Of a stretch of 64,000 nt of DNA, positions 28,272 through 35,947 are shown piece by piece. Both the position numbers and the translations under genes were made by a program. The notes under the pieces are model-generated. The model searched no databases. It was given only the letters and a program-made list of their open reading frames with translations, and had not been told where the DNA came from. Origin of the DNA: a virus; IMG/VR virus record IMGVR_UViG_3300020195_000009, positions 186,001 to 250,000 of that record; one strand, written 5' to 3'. Position 1 is the first letter of the stretch. Every line of letters begins with the position of its first letter.

Positions 28272-29048
28272 ATGAGCGCACGATCCATCCTCTCCGCAAC
28301 CATCACGTTTGGCCTAGTTTCCGTCCCGGTGAAGGTCTACACGGCCGCCTCACCGGAGAGCGTCAGCTTCAATATGCTGACTCCAGGTGGGAACCGAGTG
28401 AAACAGCACTACACGGACGCCATCACAAATACCCCCATTGAGCAGAGAGACTGCCACAAGGGCTACGAAATCGCGAAGGATCAGTACGTCAGCTTCACGG
28501 CGGACGAGATCAAGGCCCTCGAAGCCGAGAAAGACAAGTGCATCAACATTCTGGAGTTCGTTGATGCTTCGAGCATCGACCTCATCCAGGTGGAGAAGAG
28601 CTACTACCTCGGCCCGGACAAGGGCGGGGACCGGGGCTACCTCCTCCTCTCAGAGACCATGAAGGGCATGGGTAAGGTCGCCGTGGCTCAGTGGGCAGCT
28701 CGGGGTAAAGAGCAGCTCGTGGTCGTTCGCCCCTACAAGGGTGGGCTCATCGTCCACCAGATGTTCTACGCAGCCGAAGTCCGGGACTTCGATGAGGTAG
28801 CCTGCAAGCCGATCGCAATCAGCGATGCGGAGCGTGAGATGGCCTCCCTCCTGATCAACGCTCTCACGACGGGAGCCTTCGAGCCCTCCAAGTACGAGGA
28901 CGGTTACGTCAAGCGGGTTCAAGCAGCGGTGGACCGCAAGGTCGCCGGGGTGACTACCCCCGCCGTCAAGGAAGCCCCGGCTCCCCAGATCATCGACCTC
29001 CTCGCTGCCCTCAAGGCGAGTATCGAACAAGCGAAGCCCAAGAAGTGA
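28272..29048 (+). CDS. ku: Ku-type DNA end-binding protein
   Basis: 258 residues. Follows the bacterial Ku pattern from the first residues: SILSATITFGLVSVPVKVYTA, then HKGYEIAKDQYVSFTADEIKAL, VDASSIDLIQVEKSYYLGPD and LVVVRPYKGGLIVHQMFYA. Ku dimers ring broken DNA ends and recruit LigD for end joining. The C-terminal Lys/Pro tail is short. No LigD ligase is in the window; the phage might circularise its own genome using host or own ligase, or protect ends from nucleases. Next small frame overlaps by 4 nt. Confidence 0.93.
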   Translation: MSARSILSATITFGLVSVPVKVYTAASPESVSFNMLTPGGNRVKQHYTDAITNTPIEQRDCHKGYEIAKDQYVSFTADEIKALEAEKDKCINILEFVDASSIDLIQVEKSYYLGPDKGGDRGYLLLSETMKGMGKVAVAQWAARGKEQLVVVRPYKGGLIVHQMFYAAEVRDFDEVACKPIAISDAEREMASLLINALTTGAFEPSKYEDGYVKRVQAAVDRKVAGVTTPAVKEAPAPQIIDLLAALKASIEQAKPKK

Positions 29049-29149
29049 AGCTCGTATGGGTCCGTCAGCCGAAGGGGGCCGTACCCGAATGGAAAACGGC
29101 CGAGTGGGCGTCGCGAAGATGCTGTGCGAAGAACACGCAGAGAGGATGA
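29045..29149 (+). CDS. possible small coupled ORF after Ku
   Basis: GTG 29045 overlaps the Ku stop and encodes VKLVWVRQPKGAVPEWKTAE and 14 more residues. In another frame GRVGVAKMLCEEHAERMKK runs to 29157, so a frameshift is possible. Confidence 0.3.
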   Translation: MKLVWVRQPKGAVPEWKTAEWASRRCCAKNTQRG

Positions 29150-29191
29150 AGAAGTGAGTCGGTTTTTCATTGTTGGGGGGCCAAAGTCACC

Positions 29192-29767
29192 ATGAGTGAT
29201 CCCGTTCGAGACTTTGCTGACGCCTTGATTGCTCACAACGTCGCCACGAGGTTCGCTGCCCGGTCCGTCCAGGGCAACAGCTACGGCAAACCTCTCTACG
29301 GGCACAAGGATGAGAACTCCGCCTACTTGGTGGAGGATTACCCGTACGGGGCTCGTGCTCGATGTCGGATCCGGTACTGGTTGGAGTCGAGCCCCTCAAA
29401 AGGGTTCCGCTTCGTTGCCCAGACGGAAGACCCCAAGAAGCTCCGTTGGAACAACCCCAAGAAGTCCACGTACACGGAGTGGGGTGGGGCGATGTACCTC
29501 GACCACCAGGATCACGTCCAGTGGGTCGGGGTCGGCCAGTACACGAACGATGAGAAGATGCTGGAGTTCGTCAAGGCCTTCCCGGACTCGGACATGAGCG
29601 TCCTCAAGAAGGTCGTCCCTGCTAAGATGAAGTACCTGCTCATGAGGATCAGTGGGAGTAGCGGCCTGACCATGAATGGCCAGAAGGTCGAGATGTCCGA
29701 AGAGGACATCGGCCGGGCTCGTCAAGAGCTGGAAATCTGGAAGGACATCGCGAAGTACGTCCACTGA
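29192..29767 (+). CDS. hypothetical protein with shared N-terminal RDF..NVATRF motif
   Basis: 191 residues. MSDPVRDFADALIAHNVATR starts the motif family also at 9430, 18968, 29769 and 32879. The body is rich in Tyr/Trp (CRIRYWLESSPSKGFRFVAQ; YTEWGGAMYLDHQDHVQWVG) and ends with a helix after KMKYLLMRISGSS. Unidentified; maybe a virion protein. Confidence 0.7.
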   Translation: MSDPVRDFADALIAHNVATRFAARSVQGNSYGKPLYGHKDENSAYLVEDYPYGARARCRIRYWLESSPSKGFRFVAQTEDPKKLRWNNPKKSTYTEWGGAMYLDHQDHVQWVGVGQYTNDEKMLEFVKAFPDSDMSVLKKVVPAKMKYLLMRISGSSGLTMNGQKVEMSEEDIGRARQELEIWKDIAKYVH

Positions 29768-29768
29768 G

Positions 29769-30926
29769 ATGGTGAACGATCCCCTACTTCGTCGGGTTGT
29801 GGATGGTTACCTTGCGGTAAAGGTGGCTCGTCGACTCATGGCCGCAGGTCTCACCGAAGAGAAAATGAAGCTTCTCCTCCTGAAGCTCAGGAAGGGGGCG
29901 GACTCATCCGTCTCAATGAAGGCCCTCATCGAGGCACTCAGCTACCTTGGTGGTTGGAAGGTAGAGCAGGTCGTCGGACTCGTGCAGATGCACGGGTACC
30001 AAGGGAAGCCTGACGCCCCAGAGAGCGAAGCCGAAGACGATGCCGAACAGGTCCAACGCCTGTGGGAAAAGGCCAAGGCGGACGAGGTCCAGAATATCCC
30101 CAAGAGCCCAAAGCACGGCCAGCGGTACACGATGGACGTGACGGAGCCCACAGCCGAAGGGTACGCCAGCTACGGGGGCAAACAGCTCTCCGGGTTCAAG
30201 TATCTATGTTGGACCGGCTGGAACGGTATCCGCTTCACCTCCCCTGAGGGTAAGGTCTTCGAGCTTCTCCCGAGCAAGTTCGAGGTGAAGGATGGCCGCT
30301 ACCCTAACCCCATGAAGATGCCGATTTGGGACGTGAAGACGTGGCTCAGAAAGGAAACGAAGTTCCTGGAGCAGGTCTCCAACAACCTCGGCCTGGCTAC
30401 GTTTGAAGATGAGCGCCGGGAGAAGACGGCGCCCAGAACTCGTGAAAACACGGGTACATGCCCTTGCTGTTTCAGGAATATAAAGCTCAAATCCAGGAGC
30501 GGCAACCAACACCCAATCATTGTCCTCCACGGCTATCAGAGGCCCGGCTGGGGTTCGATTCAGGGCTCCTGCATCGGCGTCGACTTTCCCCCGTTCGAGC
30601 TGAGCCCCGAGGGAACCAAGCACCTCGTGAAGCTCCTTGAGCAAACTGTGGACAATCAGGAGAGCTACTTGCGGCGGCTCAAGAACGGGGAAGTCAATGA
30701 GATCAACGAGCAAAAAGGAAGGACCCTCGTAAAGAAGTCCCTGGTCGAAGAGGGTGAGGCCAAGTGGAAGGTTATCATTGACAAGAAAATCGACGATACG
30801 GAGGAGATGATCAAGCACTTGGAGAGTGACATCAAGATGCTGAGTCATCTCATCACCAACTGGAAGTTGGAGCCCCTCCCCATGGAAGGGGCGAAGGCCA
30901 AGCCACCTCCGTCGTTCCTCCGTTGA
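29769..30926 (+). CDS. large protein with CxxC and HGYxRPG domain
   Basis: 385 residues from ATG 29769, 1 nt after the previous stop. MVNDPLLRRVVDGYLAVKVA carries the shared N-terminal motif. Near residue 230 CPCCFRNIKLKSRSG, then IIVLHGYQRPGWGSIQGSCIG and FPPFELS: a small domain also found in the 45614 protein (CCQICEQEQ..HHGYKRPGHGEIVGDC). The C-terminal third is coiled coil. The domain is frequent in phage and bacterial proteins, function not established. Confidence 0.75.
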   Translation: MVNDPLLRRVVDGYLAVKVARRLMAAGLTEEKMKLLLLKLRKGADSSVSMKALIEALSYLGGWKVEQVVGLVQMHGYQGKPDAPESEAEDDAEQVQRLWEKAKADEVQNIPKSPKHGQRYTMDVTEPTAEGYASYGGKQLSGFKYLCWTGWNGIRFTSPEGKVFELLPSKFEVKDGRYPNPMKMPIWDVKTWLRKETKFLEQVSNNLGLATFEDERREKTAPRTRENTGTCPCCFRNIKLKSRSGNQHPIIVLHGYQRPGWGSIQGSCIGVDFPPFELSPEGTKHLVKLLEQTVDNQESYLRRLKNGEVNEINEQKGRTLVKKSLVEEGEAKWKVIIDKKIDDTEEMIKHLESDIKMLSHLITNWKLEPLPMEGAKAKPPPSFLR

Positions 30927-30932
30927 TTTGAG

Positions 30933-30967
30933 TTGAAAAAGACCCCTCGCCCCGTGTCCTTAGTGGT
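30933..30967 (+). promoter_or_regulatory. TTGAWT..GTGTYC promoter motif, copy 3
   Basis: TTGAAA at 30933-30938, 15 nt, GTGTCC at 30954-30959, ATG 30968. Confidence 0.65.
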
Positions 30968-31264
30968 ATGGGACCCGAGTACGAGTCAGTCGAGACCTTC
31001 GCAGATTTCCTCATGGCTGACGAGCGCACGTCCTTCACGCTGGCAGATGTCGTTCTTCTTGCCAAGAACACCCAGACGTCGGACCCCAAGGTCATCGACG
31101 AATTGAAGAGCTACGGTTTCGCCATGGTGAAGAGGGAGCCTGAGAAGCAGGTCCGTGGCTTCCAGTCCAACTCTCATGATCGCTGGAGTGGCCCAGGGTC
31201 ATCACCCTCACACGGGGGTTCCGGTTGGGAGCAGATCAGCGGGTTCGCCGGCCAAGAGGGCTGA
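30968..31264 (+). CDS. hypothetical protein (98 aa)
   Basis: MGPEYESVETFADFLMADER, TLADVVLLAKNTQTSDPKVIDELKSY then a Ser/Gly-rich tail. The helical part with VIDELKSYGF resembles a small phage DNA-metabolism accessory protein; no family named. Driven by a motif promoter; dcd follows 15 nt later. Confidence 0.7.
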   Translation: MGPEYESVETFADFLMADERTSFTLADVVLLAKNTQTSDPKVIDELKSYGFAMVKREPEKQVRGFQSNSHDRWSGPGSSPSHGGSGWEQISGFAGQEG

Positions 31265-31279
31265 CGGTGTAGAGACGGG

Positions 31280-31906
31280 ATGGAAGGCATCCTGACCGAC
31301 ACGATGATCGCCCAAGGCGTCAAAGACGGGGTGATCAGGATCGACCCCTACGAACCCAACCACCTGAACCCTGCGAGCTACGACCTCACCCTAGGTGACG
31401 AGGTGACCGTCTACAAGCAGTGGGTGGAATGCTTTCAGTCTAGCTCACAGCCTCATGCGAGCTACGGAGAGGACGGCCGCCACTTCCTGGCTCGCGACTC
31501 CGTTCTTGATGTGAAGCGGGAGCCAGAGGTCCAGAAGTTCAAGATTGACAAGGATCATGGCTGGATCCTTAAACCCGGAATCGGGTACTTAATGCACACC
31601 CGAGAGCGCATCTGGACCGAGAAGTACGTTCCCATCGTGGACGGTAAGTCGAGCATCGGCCGACTCTTCATCCAGGTGCATTGCACTGCGGGTTTTGGGG
31701 ATCCTGGGTACGACGGTCAGTATACGCTGGAAGTCATCGTCCAACATCCCGTGAAGGTCTACCCAGGGATGCGCATCGGGCAGATCCGATTCCACACGAT
31801 GCACGGGGATCTGGCGATGGCGTACGACAAAAGAGACAGCAACTACAAGGGGGTCCTAGCCAAGGGAGCCGTCCCCTCCCGAGCCTGGAAGCAGTTCAAA
31901 CGATGA
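31280..31906 (+). CDS. dcd: dCTP deaminase
   Basis: 208 residues. Trimeric dUTPase/Dcd fold: LNPASYDLTLGDEV near the N-terminus, and SSIGRLFIQVHCTAGFGDPG followed by YTLEVIVQHPVKVYPGMRIG, with the catalytic Glu in TLEV. Converts dCTP to dUTP, the first step to dTTP; a bifunctional DCD-DUT role cannot be excluded. Overlaps the deformylase gene by 4 nt. Confidence 0.92.
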   Translation: MEGILTDTMIAQGVKDGVIRIDPYEPNHLNPASYDLTLGDEVTVYKQWVECFQSSSQPHASYGEDGRHFLARDSVLDVKREPEVQKFKIDKDHGWILKPGIGYLMHTRERIWTEKYVPIVDGKSSIGRLFIQVHCTAGFGDPGYDGQYTLEVIVQHPVKVYPGMRIGQIRFHTMHGDLAMAYDKRDSNYKGVLAKGAVPSRAWKQFKR

Positions 31907-32430
31907 GTGTCCCCAAGGTCCTCCCCCTCCGGTACTTCCCCGATCCTATCTTGCAGGTCAAGTGCAAGCCTGTTGTGGAGGTCGGGCCAGAGATCAAGCA
32001 GCTCGCCTACGACATGCTCCTCACCATGATGAAGAACGACGGGCTTGGGTTAGCAGCCCCGCAGGTAGGTCACCCGATTCGGATGATCGTCGTGGATGTC
32101 GAATGGCCAGAGAAGAAGGTTGACTCTCAATCGTTCGTCCTCATCAACCCCATTATGAAAGTTGAAGGGGAGCCCACCGTCAAGTCCGTAGAGGGCTGCC
32201 TCTCCTTTCCTGGGGAACGCTTCGACCGGGTTAGAGCCCCAAAGGTTCACGTGCTCTCAACGGATCTCGACGGCAGCCCATTCACAATGGAGGCGACGGG
32301 GCTCCTTGCCGTTGTCATTCAACACGAAATGGATCATCTTGAAGGGAAGACGGTCGCAAGCGGACTCTCGTGGATGAAGCGGGACCTGCTCAGGAAGGCC
32401 ATCACGAAGAGACTCAAGGGCAAGCGCTAG
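31903..32430 (+). CDS. def: peptide deformylase
   Basis: 175 residues. All three motifs are present: GLGLAAPQVG, EGCLSFPGE and QHEMDHLEG (metal ligands Cys and two His, catalytic Glu). N-terminal Y-F-P-D-P-I-L is also standard. Removes the formyl group from nascent proteins. ATG overlaps the dcd stop. Goes with Pth2, tmRNA and the tRNA set as a translation-support toolkit. Ends in TAG. Confidence 0.95.
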   Translation: MSVPKVLPLRYFPDPILQVKCKPVVEVGPEIKQLAYDMLLTMMKNDGLGLAAPQVGHPIRMIVVDVEWPEKKVDSQSFVLINPIMKVEGEPTVKSVEGCLSFPGERFDRVRAPKVHVLSTDLDGSPFTMEATGLLAVVIQHEMDHLEGKTVASGLSWMKRDLLRKAITKRLKGKR

Positions 32431-32444
32431 GCTGCCCTTGAGTC

Positions 32445-32852
32445 TCAGTTCGGCTTACGTCTCTGAAGGATGGAGACGTTGGACTTCGAGACCCCCAGCG
32501 TCTCTCTCAAGATAGAGAGGGCGAGGTCGGCGTTGTAGTCCTTGCACGAGAACACGTCCATACTGAAGAACTTCTGAAGTGGCCAGCAGTGGCAAGCGAT
32601 GTGGCTTGTCGAGATCACGCAGATAGCTGTGATCCCACCCTCGTCCTCAAAGGTCCCAGTTTGTTGGACCCGTCGAAGTACCTCCGGGTCTACGGGGACA
32701 TCGTAGACGTGGGGTTTGTCCAAGGCCTTCATTCCAAGGGCGGAGATGATCTGAGCGAATAGAGCTTCGATCTTCTCTCGCGTGAAGACCGCAGAATCAG
32801 ACACTTCCCCGTCAACGATCAAGTGCGTTCCCGCACTCGCCAGCTTTCCCAT
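32445..32852 (-). CDS. speD: S-adenosylmethionine decarboxylase proenzyme
   Basis: 135 residues, the short bacterial SpeD class. TSHIACHCWP corresponds to the conserved self-cleavage region (E-S-H-x-x-x-H-x-W-P), with the serine before His as pyruvoyl precursor and the later Cys in DVFSCKDYNAD as catalytic acid. N-terminus AGTHLIVDGEVSDSAVF is standard. Makes decarboxylated AdoMet for spermidine synthesis; pairs with the gene at 26778. Confidence 0.88.
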   Translation of the reverse strand: MGKLASAGTHLIVDGEVSDSAVFTREKIEALFAQIISALGMKALDKPHVYDVPVDPEVLRRVQQTGTFEDEGGITAICVISTSHIACHCWPLQKFFSMDVFSCKDYNADLALSILRETLGVSKSNVSILQRRKPN

Positions 32853-32878
32853 TTCAACCTCGTTACACCTTGTGTGAA

Positions 32879-33094
32879 CTATGTGAGAGAGTGAAGGTCT
32901 CGTACAAGAACTTCATTCATCTCGGTCAGCGAGGACCCGCCCGACGACACGGGCGACCAAGGGGGCATCAAGCTCCTCAAGCTTCCGAAGGTTACGATAT
33001 CACCAACGTTGAAATAAGAAGCGGCTACGTACCGTGCTGCGACTCGGTACGCAAGCCTAAATCGGGCGACGACGCGGTCAACGACAGGATCCAT
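32879..33094 (-). CDS. 71-aa protein with shared N-terminal motif
   Basis: MDPVVDRVVARFRLAYRVAA resembles the motif at 29769. Stop at 32879, 27 nt upstream of the speD start on the same strand, and 4 nt downstream of the protease gene, so one minus-strand operon (protease, this gene, speD). Confidence 0.65.
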   Translation of the reverse strand: MDPVVDRVVARFRLAYRVAARYVAASYFNVGDIVTFGSLRSLMPPWSPVSSGGSSLTEMNEVLVRDLHSLT

Positions 33095-33097
33095 CGT

Positions 33098-33949
33098 TCA
33101 CCGGAATACAGTTCCCAACGTGGGCACCCATATATCCCACGTATTGACCCACTTCATGTACTCGGGGGAGAAGAGGCAGAAGCCGTTATCACGCCAACCT
33201 TTACCCCATGAATTTTTCACGAGGAAATTACCTCCCACGTACCCCACGCAAAGCATGGCGTGCCCACCGATGGTCGCCCCAGTCGGGGGCATGACGACAG
33301 CCGGCCCGTTGAGAGCTTGGAAGGCAGCGTCGATGAGGGTTCCGAAGACGACCGGGTGCTTGGCTCGAAGGGCGGAGACCATTGCATCGAGGCGATCATC
33401 CGCGTTCCCCGTGTCCTTGATCCGGTAGTACGAGTGGATGCGGTGACCCACGGCCTGGCGTAGAGCTTTGATGCTCGGGGCCGTGTAGACCTTCGCTTCG
33501 TCGTACGGCCAAACGGTCTCATCGCAGACACCAAACCGAGAGAGAATCTCGAAGCAAAGACGGATGAACGTACCCTCGTCCTTGCCGATGTCCCCTTGAC
33601 CGTCCCCATCGTCGTCCATGAGCGACCGAGCCATCGAGTAGACGAACAGACGGGAGACTTGAACGGGGGGCTTAGGATCACGCCCCTCAACGGCGGCTGT
33701 CTCCTTTTCGGAGATGTCGTTGAGGACCTCGACCCCATCCCCAGTGGCGTTGCCGGCACAAGCGGAGAGCCCGAACTGGTTCGACTCCGTAGTATAGCCG
33801 CTGAGATCCACGTCACCTGGAGTCAGGGTGAGCTTCGGGAGAAGCTCCAGTTTGAAATCCTTGTCCTTCTCAACCCAATCGAACTCGGTGCCGTCTGGGT
33901 TGGTTCCGACGAGAGGGTCCCGCTTGTAGCCGAAGGTCACCATTGCCAA
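33098..33949 (-). CDS. papain-like (C1A) cysteine protease
   Basis: 283 residues. Active site in C1 order: Gln and Cys in NQFGLSACAGNATGDGVE, His in IGGHAMLCVGYVGGNF, Asn in LVKNSWGKGW. No signal peptide and only a short N-terminal extension, so no classical propeptide. Phage C1 proteases are uncommon; could process virion proteins or attack host proteins. Confidence 0.88.
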   Translation of the reverse strand: MAMVTFGYKRDPLVGTNPDGTEFDWVEKDKDFKLELLPKLTLTPGDVDLSGYTTESNQFGLSACAGNATGDGVEVLNDISEKETAAVEGRDPKPPVQVSRLFVYSMARSLMDDDGDGQGDIGKDEGTFIRLCFEILSRFGVCDETVWPYDEAKVYTAPSIKALRQAVGHRIHSYYRIKDTGNADDRLDAMVSALRAKHPVVFGTLIDAAFQALNGPAVVMPPTGATIGGHAMLCVGYVGGNFLVKNSWGKGWRDNGFCLFSPEYMKWVNTWDIWVPTLGTVFR

Positions 33950-34015
33950 GACGATGGCATAGAAACTTTCGCCTCACCGACGATCCGTTAAGGCTCTCAT
34001 GCGGAGGGCTTGGTC

Positions 34016-34366
34016 ATGAGGTTCAAGTTCCTCCTTGTCGTCGGGCTCCTGGCTCTCTCGGGTTGCCCCAAGACAGTCGACCGGGAAGCTCCTGGTCCGA
34101 GCCCTATCAAACCCCCGGACACGGACCTTTGCGGGAAGATGTGCGCAAAGATCGGCCCCAAGGGACTCAAGTGCGAGGAGGGGGCTTCGGTTTACGACTC
34201 GGACAAGCCAGGCCCCCCGGACGTCCCCAATACAACCTGCGAAGACTTCTGCCGGACGACACAAAACCGGGGAGCCTTCTTGAATCCAAAATGCGTGGCC
34301 CTCGTGAAGTCATGCGCCGAGATCGAACCGGCTCGCAAGAAGAAGCCAGAGACTTGCACGGAGTGA
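34016..34366 (+). CDS. Cys-rich lipoprotein
   Basis: ATG 34016. MRFKFLLVVGLLALSGC signal with lipobox LSGC. The mature part has eight further Cys (CGKMCAKIG, CEDFCRTT, CVALVKSC..), likely disulfide-bonded, i.e. periplasmic or extracellular. TTG/ATG starts at 34010-34016 are both possible. Confidence 0.78.
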   Translation: MRFKFLLVVGLLALSGCPKTVDREAPGPSPIKPPDTDLCGKMCAKIGPKGLKCEEGASVYDSDKPGPPDVPNTTCEDFCRTTQNRGAFLNPKCVALVKSCAEIEPARKKKPETCTE

Positions 34367-34370
34367 ACTG

Positions 34371-35933
34371 ATGCCTTCTTCTCCGATTGTACTGGTTCAA
34401 GATGGCGCTGGGCCGTTCCTTGGAACGGTCGGGGGTAACAACGTTACCCCCGGCAATACGATCTCCATCAAGCTCCAGACCCCTGGTCCCGTTGCCGCCT
34501 GGTACTTGGAGATATTCGGAGTTGATGAAGTCACGGTAACAGCCCCAACTCTCGTTGGGGTGAACCCTTCGACTCATCTTGTTGCAACCCCGGCCACTAT
34601 CGTGACCTTCGTGATGCCAGCGGGCGTTGGCATTGGGCGAGCAATTGTCCTCCGGTCTTGGGTAGATGGGGGAGGGTCTGGGCTCACCACCACATTCGGG
34701 ATCTATGTCCTCACCTCGGCACCGGCTCGCGTCGGAGCAGCTGGGGAGAAGTTTGAGGGGGACCCCATTTTCGGATGGGCTACGAAAGTCAACCCGCTCA
34801 TCCGAACGGGGGCAAGCGCTCCGACCGGCCCCGCTGGAAACGACCTTGGGGGTGCGTACCCCAACCCCGATGTTCTCCGCATCCACGGCACATCCGTTCC
34901 GATAGCGGGGGCCCCAGAAATCGGCAAGGTCCTGACTGTCTTTGCTTCAGGGGTGGCCACCTGGCAAACCTCCTCAGGTTTTACGGCCGGGGGCGATCTA
35001 TCTGGCACCCCTTCAAGTCAGACAGTCATTAAGATCAACGGGACCACGGTTCCCGTTTCTCTCGTTGGAGACATTGGGAAGGCCCTATTTGTTACAGCGG
35101 CTGGGGTTTCCGCCTGGCAAACCGTCACCCAAGGGGTCGTCGTTAAAGACGAGGGCTCAACTGTTACAGGCGGACCCCACACCGCTCTAAACTTTATTGG
35201 CCCAGGGATCGCCGCCACGGATGCAGGTGGCGGTCAAGCTAACATCACGGTTACAGGAACTATCGACGTTCAAGACGAAGGATCTACGGTCACCGGAGGG
35301 CCCCATACCACCGTTAATTTCGCTGGTGCCGGAGTTACTGCTACGGACGCAGGCGGTGGTGTGGCCCTGGTCACCATTCCTCAGGGCGCCCCGACCATCC
35401 AGGAGGAGGGTGTTCCCCTTGCGGGTGGGCCTCACTCCACACTGAATTTCACCGGAGCCTCCGTTACCGCCGCAGATGCAGGCGGAGGGGTTGCGAACAT
35501 TACAGTCGCCGGAGTAACGGCGCTTCCCGAGGTTGAAGTCTCGCTTGAAGCTGGAGTCTTCAGTACGGCCAACGCCGCCTTCACACGAGCAGGCAGCCGA
35601 ACCCTCGATCCCTTGTATTGGCCTGCCGCGATTGGAGCGCTGACCCGCTCGGTTTATTTCAAAGCTGACATCGAGGTCTCCACGGGCGGAACAACCGCCA
35701 ATGTTCGACTTCAAAACATCACGGACAATGAGACGGTCACGGGTACAGCCTTGAGTACAGGCCTGCTCGTGAACACCGAGGTCACTTCGGTTGCCCTTAC
35801 CGTTGGCGTAGCGGTCGGCGACCTGAAGTCCGGCACTCCCAAACAGTATGAAGTCCAAGTCTCCCTCACGGGAGGGGGGGCCGGTGATACGGTCACTATC
35901 ACTAACGCCCGTCTTTGTATAAGGTACGCCTGA
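34371..35933 (+). CDS. tail-fibre-like protein with repeats
   Basis: 520 residues. A middle array repeats a ~45-residue unit: VxDEGSTVTGGPHTxxNF followed by GxxxTDAGGGxAxITV, three times with variation, typical of phage fibre shafts. The C-terminus is beta-rich (ADIEVSTGGTTANVRLQNIT). First gene of a plus-strand structural block; 5 nt after the lipoprotein gene. Confidence 0.8.
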   Translation: MPSSPIVLVQDGAGPFLGTVGGNNVTPGNTISIKLQTPGPVAAWYLEIFGVDEVTVTAPTLVGVNPSTHLVATPATIVTFVMPAGVGIGRAIVLRSWVDGGGSGLTTTFGIYVLTSAPARVGAAGEKFEGDPIFGWATKVNPLIRTGASAPTGPAGNDLGGAYPNPDVLRIHGTSVPIAGAPEIGKVLTVFASGVATWQTSSGFTAGGDLSGTPSSQTVIKINGTTVPVSLVGDIGKALFVTAAGVSAWQTVTQGVVVKDEGSTVTGGPHTALNFIGPGIAATDAGGGQANITVTGTIDVQDEGSTVTGGPHTTVNFAGAGVTATDAGGGVALVTIPQGAPTIQEEGVPLAGGPHSTLNFTGASVTAADAGGGVANITVAGVTALPEVEVSLEAGVFSTANAAFTRAGSRTLDPLYWPAAIGALTRSVYFKADIEVSTGGTTANVRLQNITDNETVTGTALSTGLLVNTEVTSVALTVGVAVGDLKSGTPKQYEVQVSLTGGGAGDTVTITNARLCIRYA

Positions 35934-35947
35934 AAGGCCGATGAACG

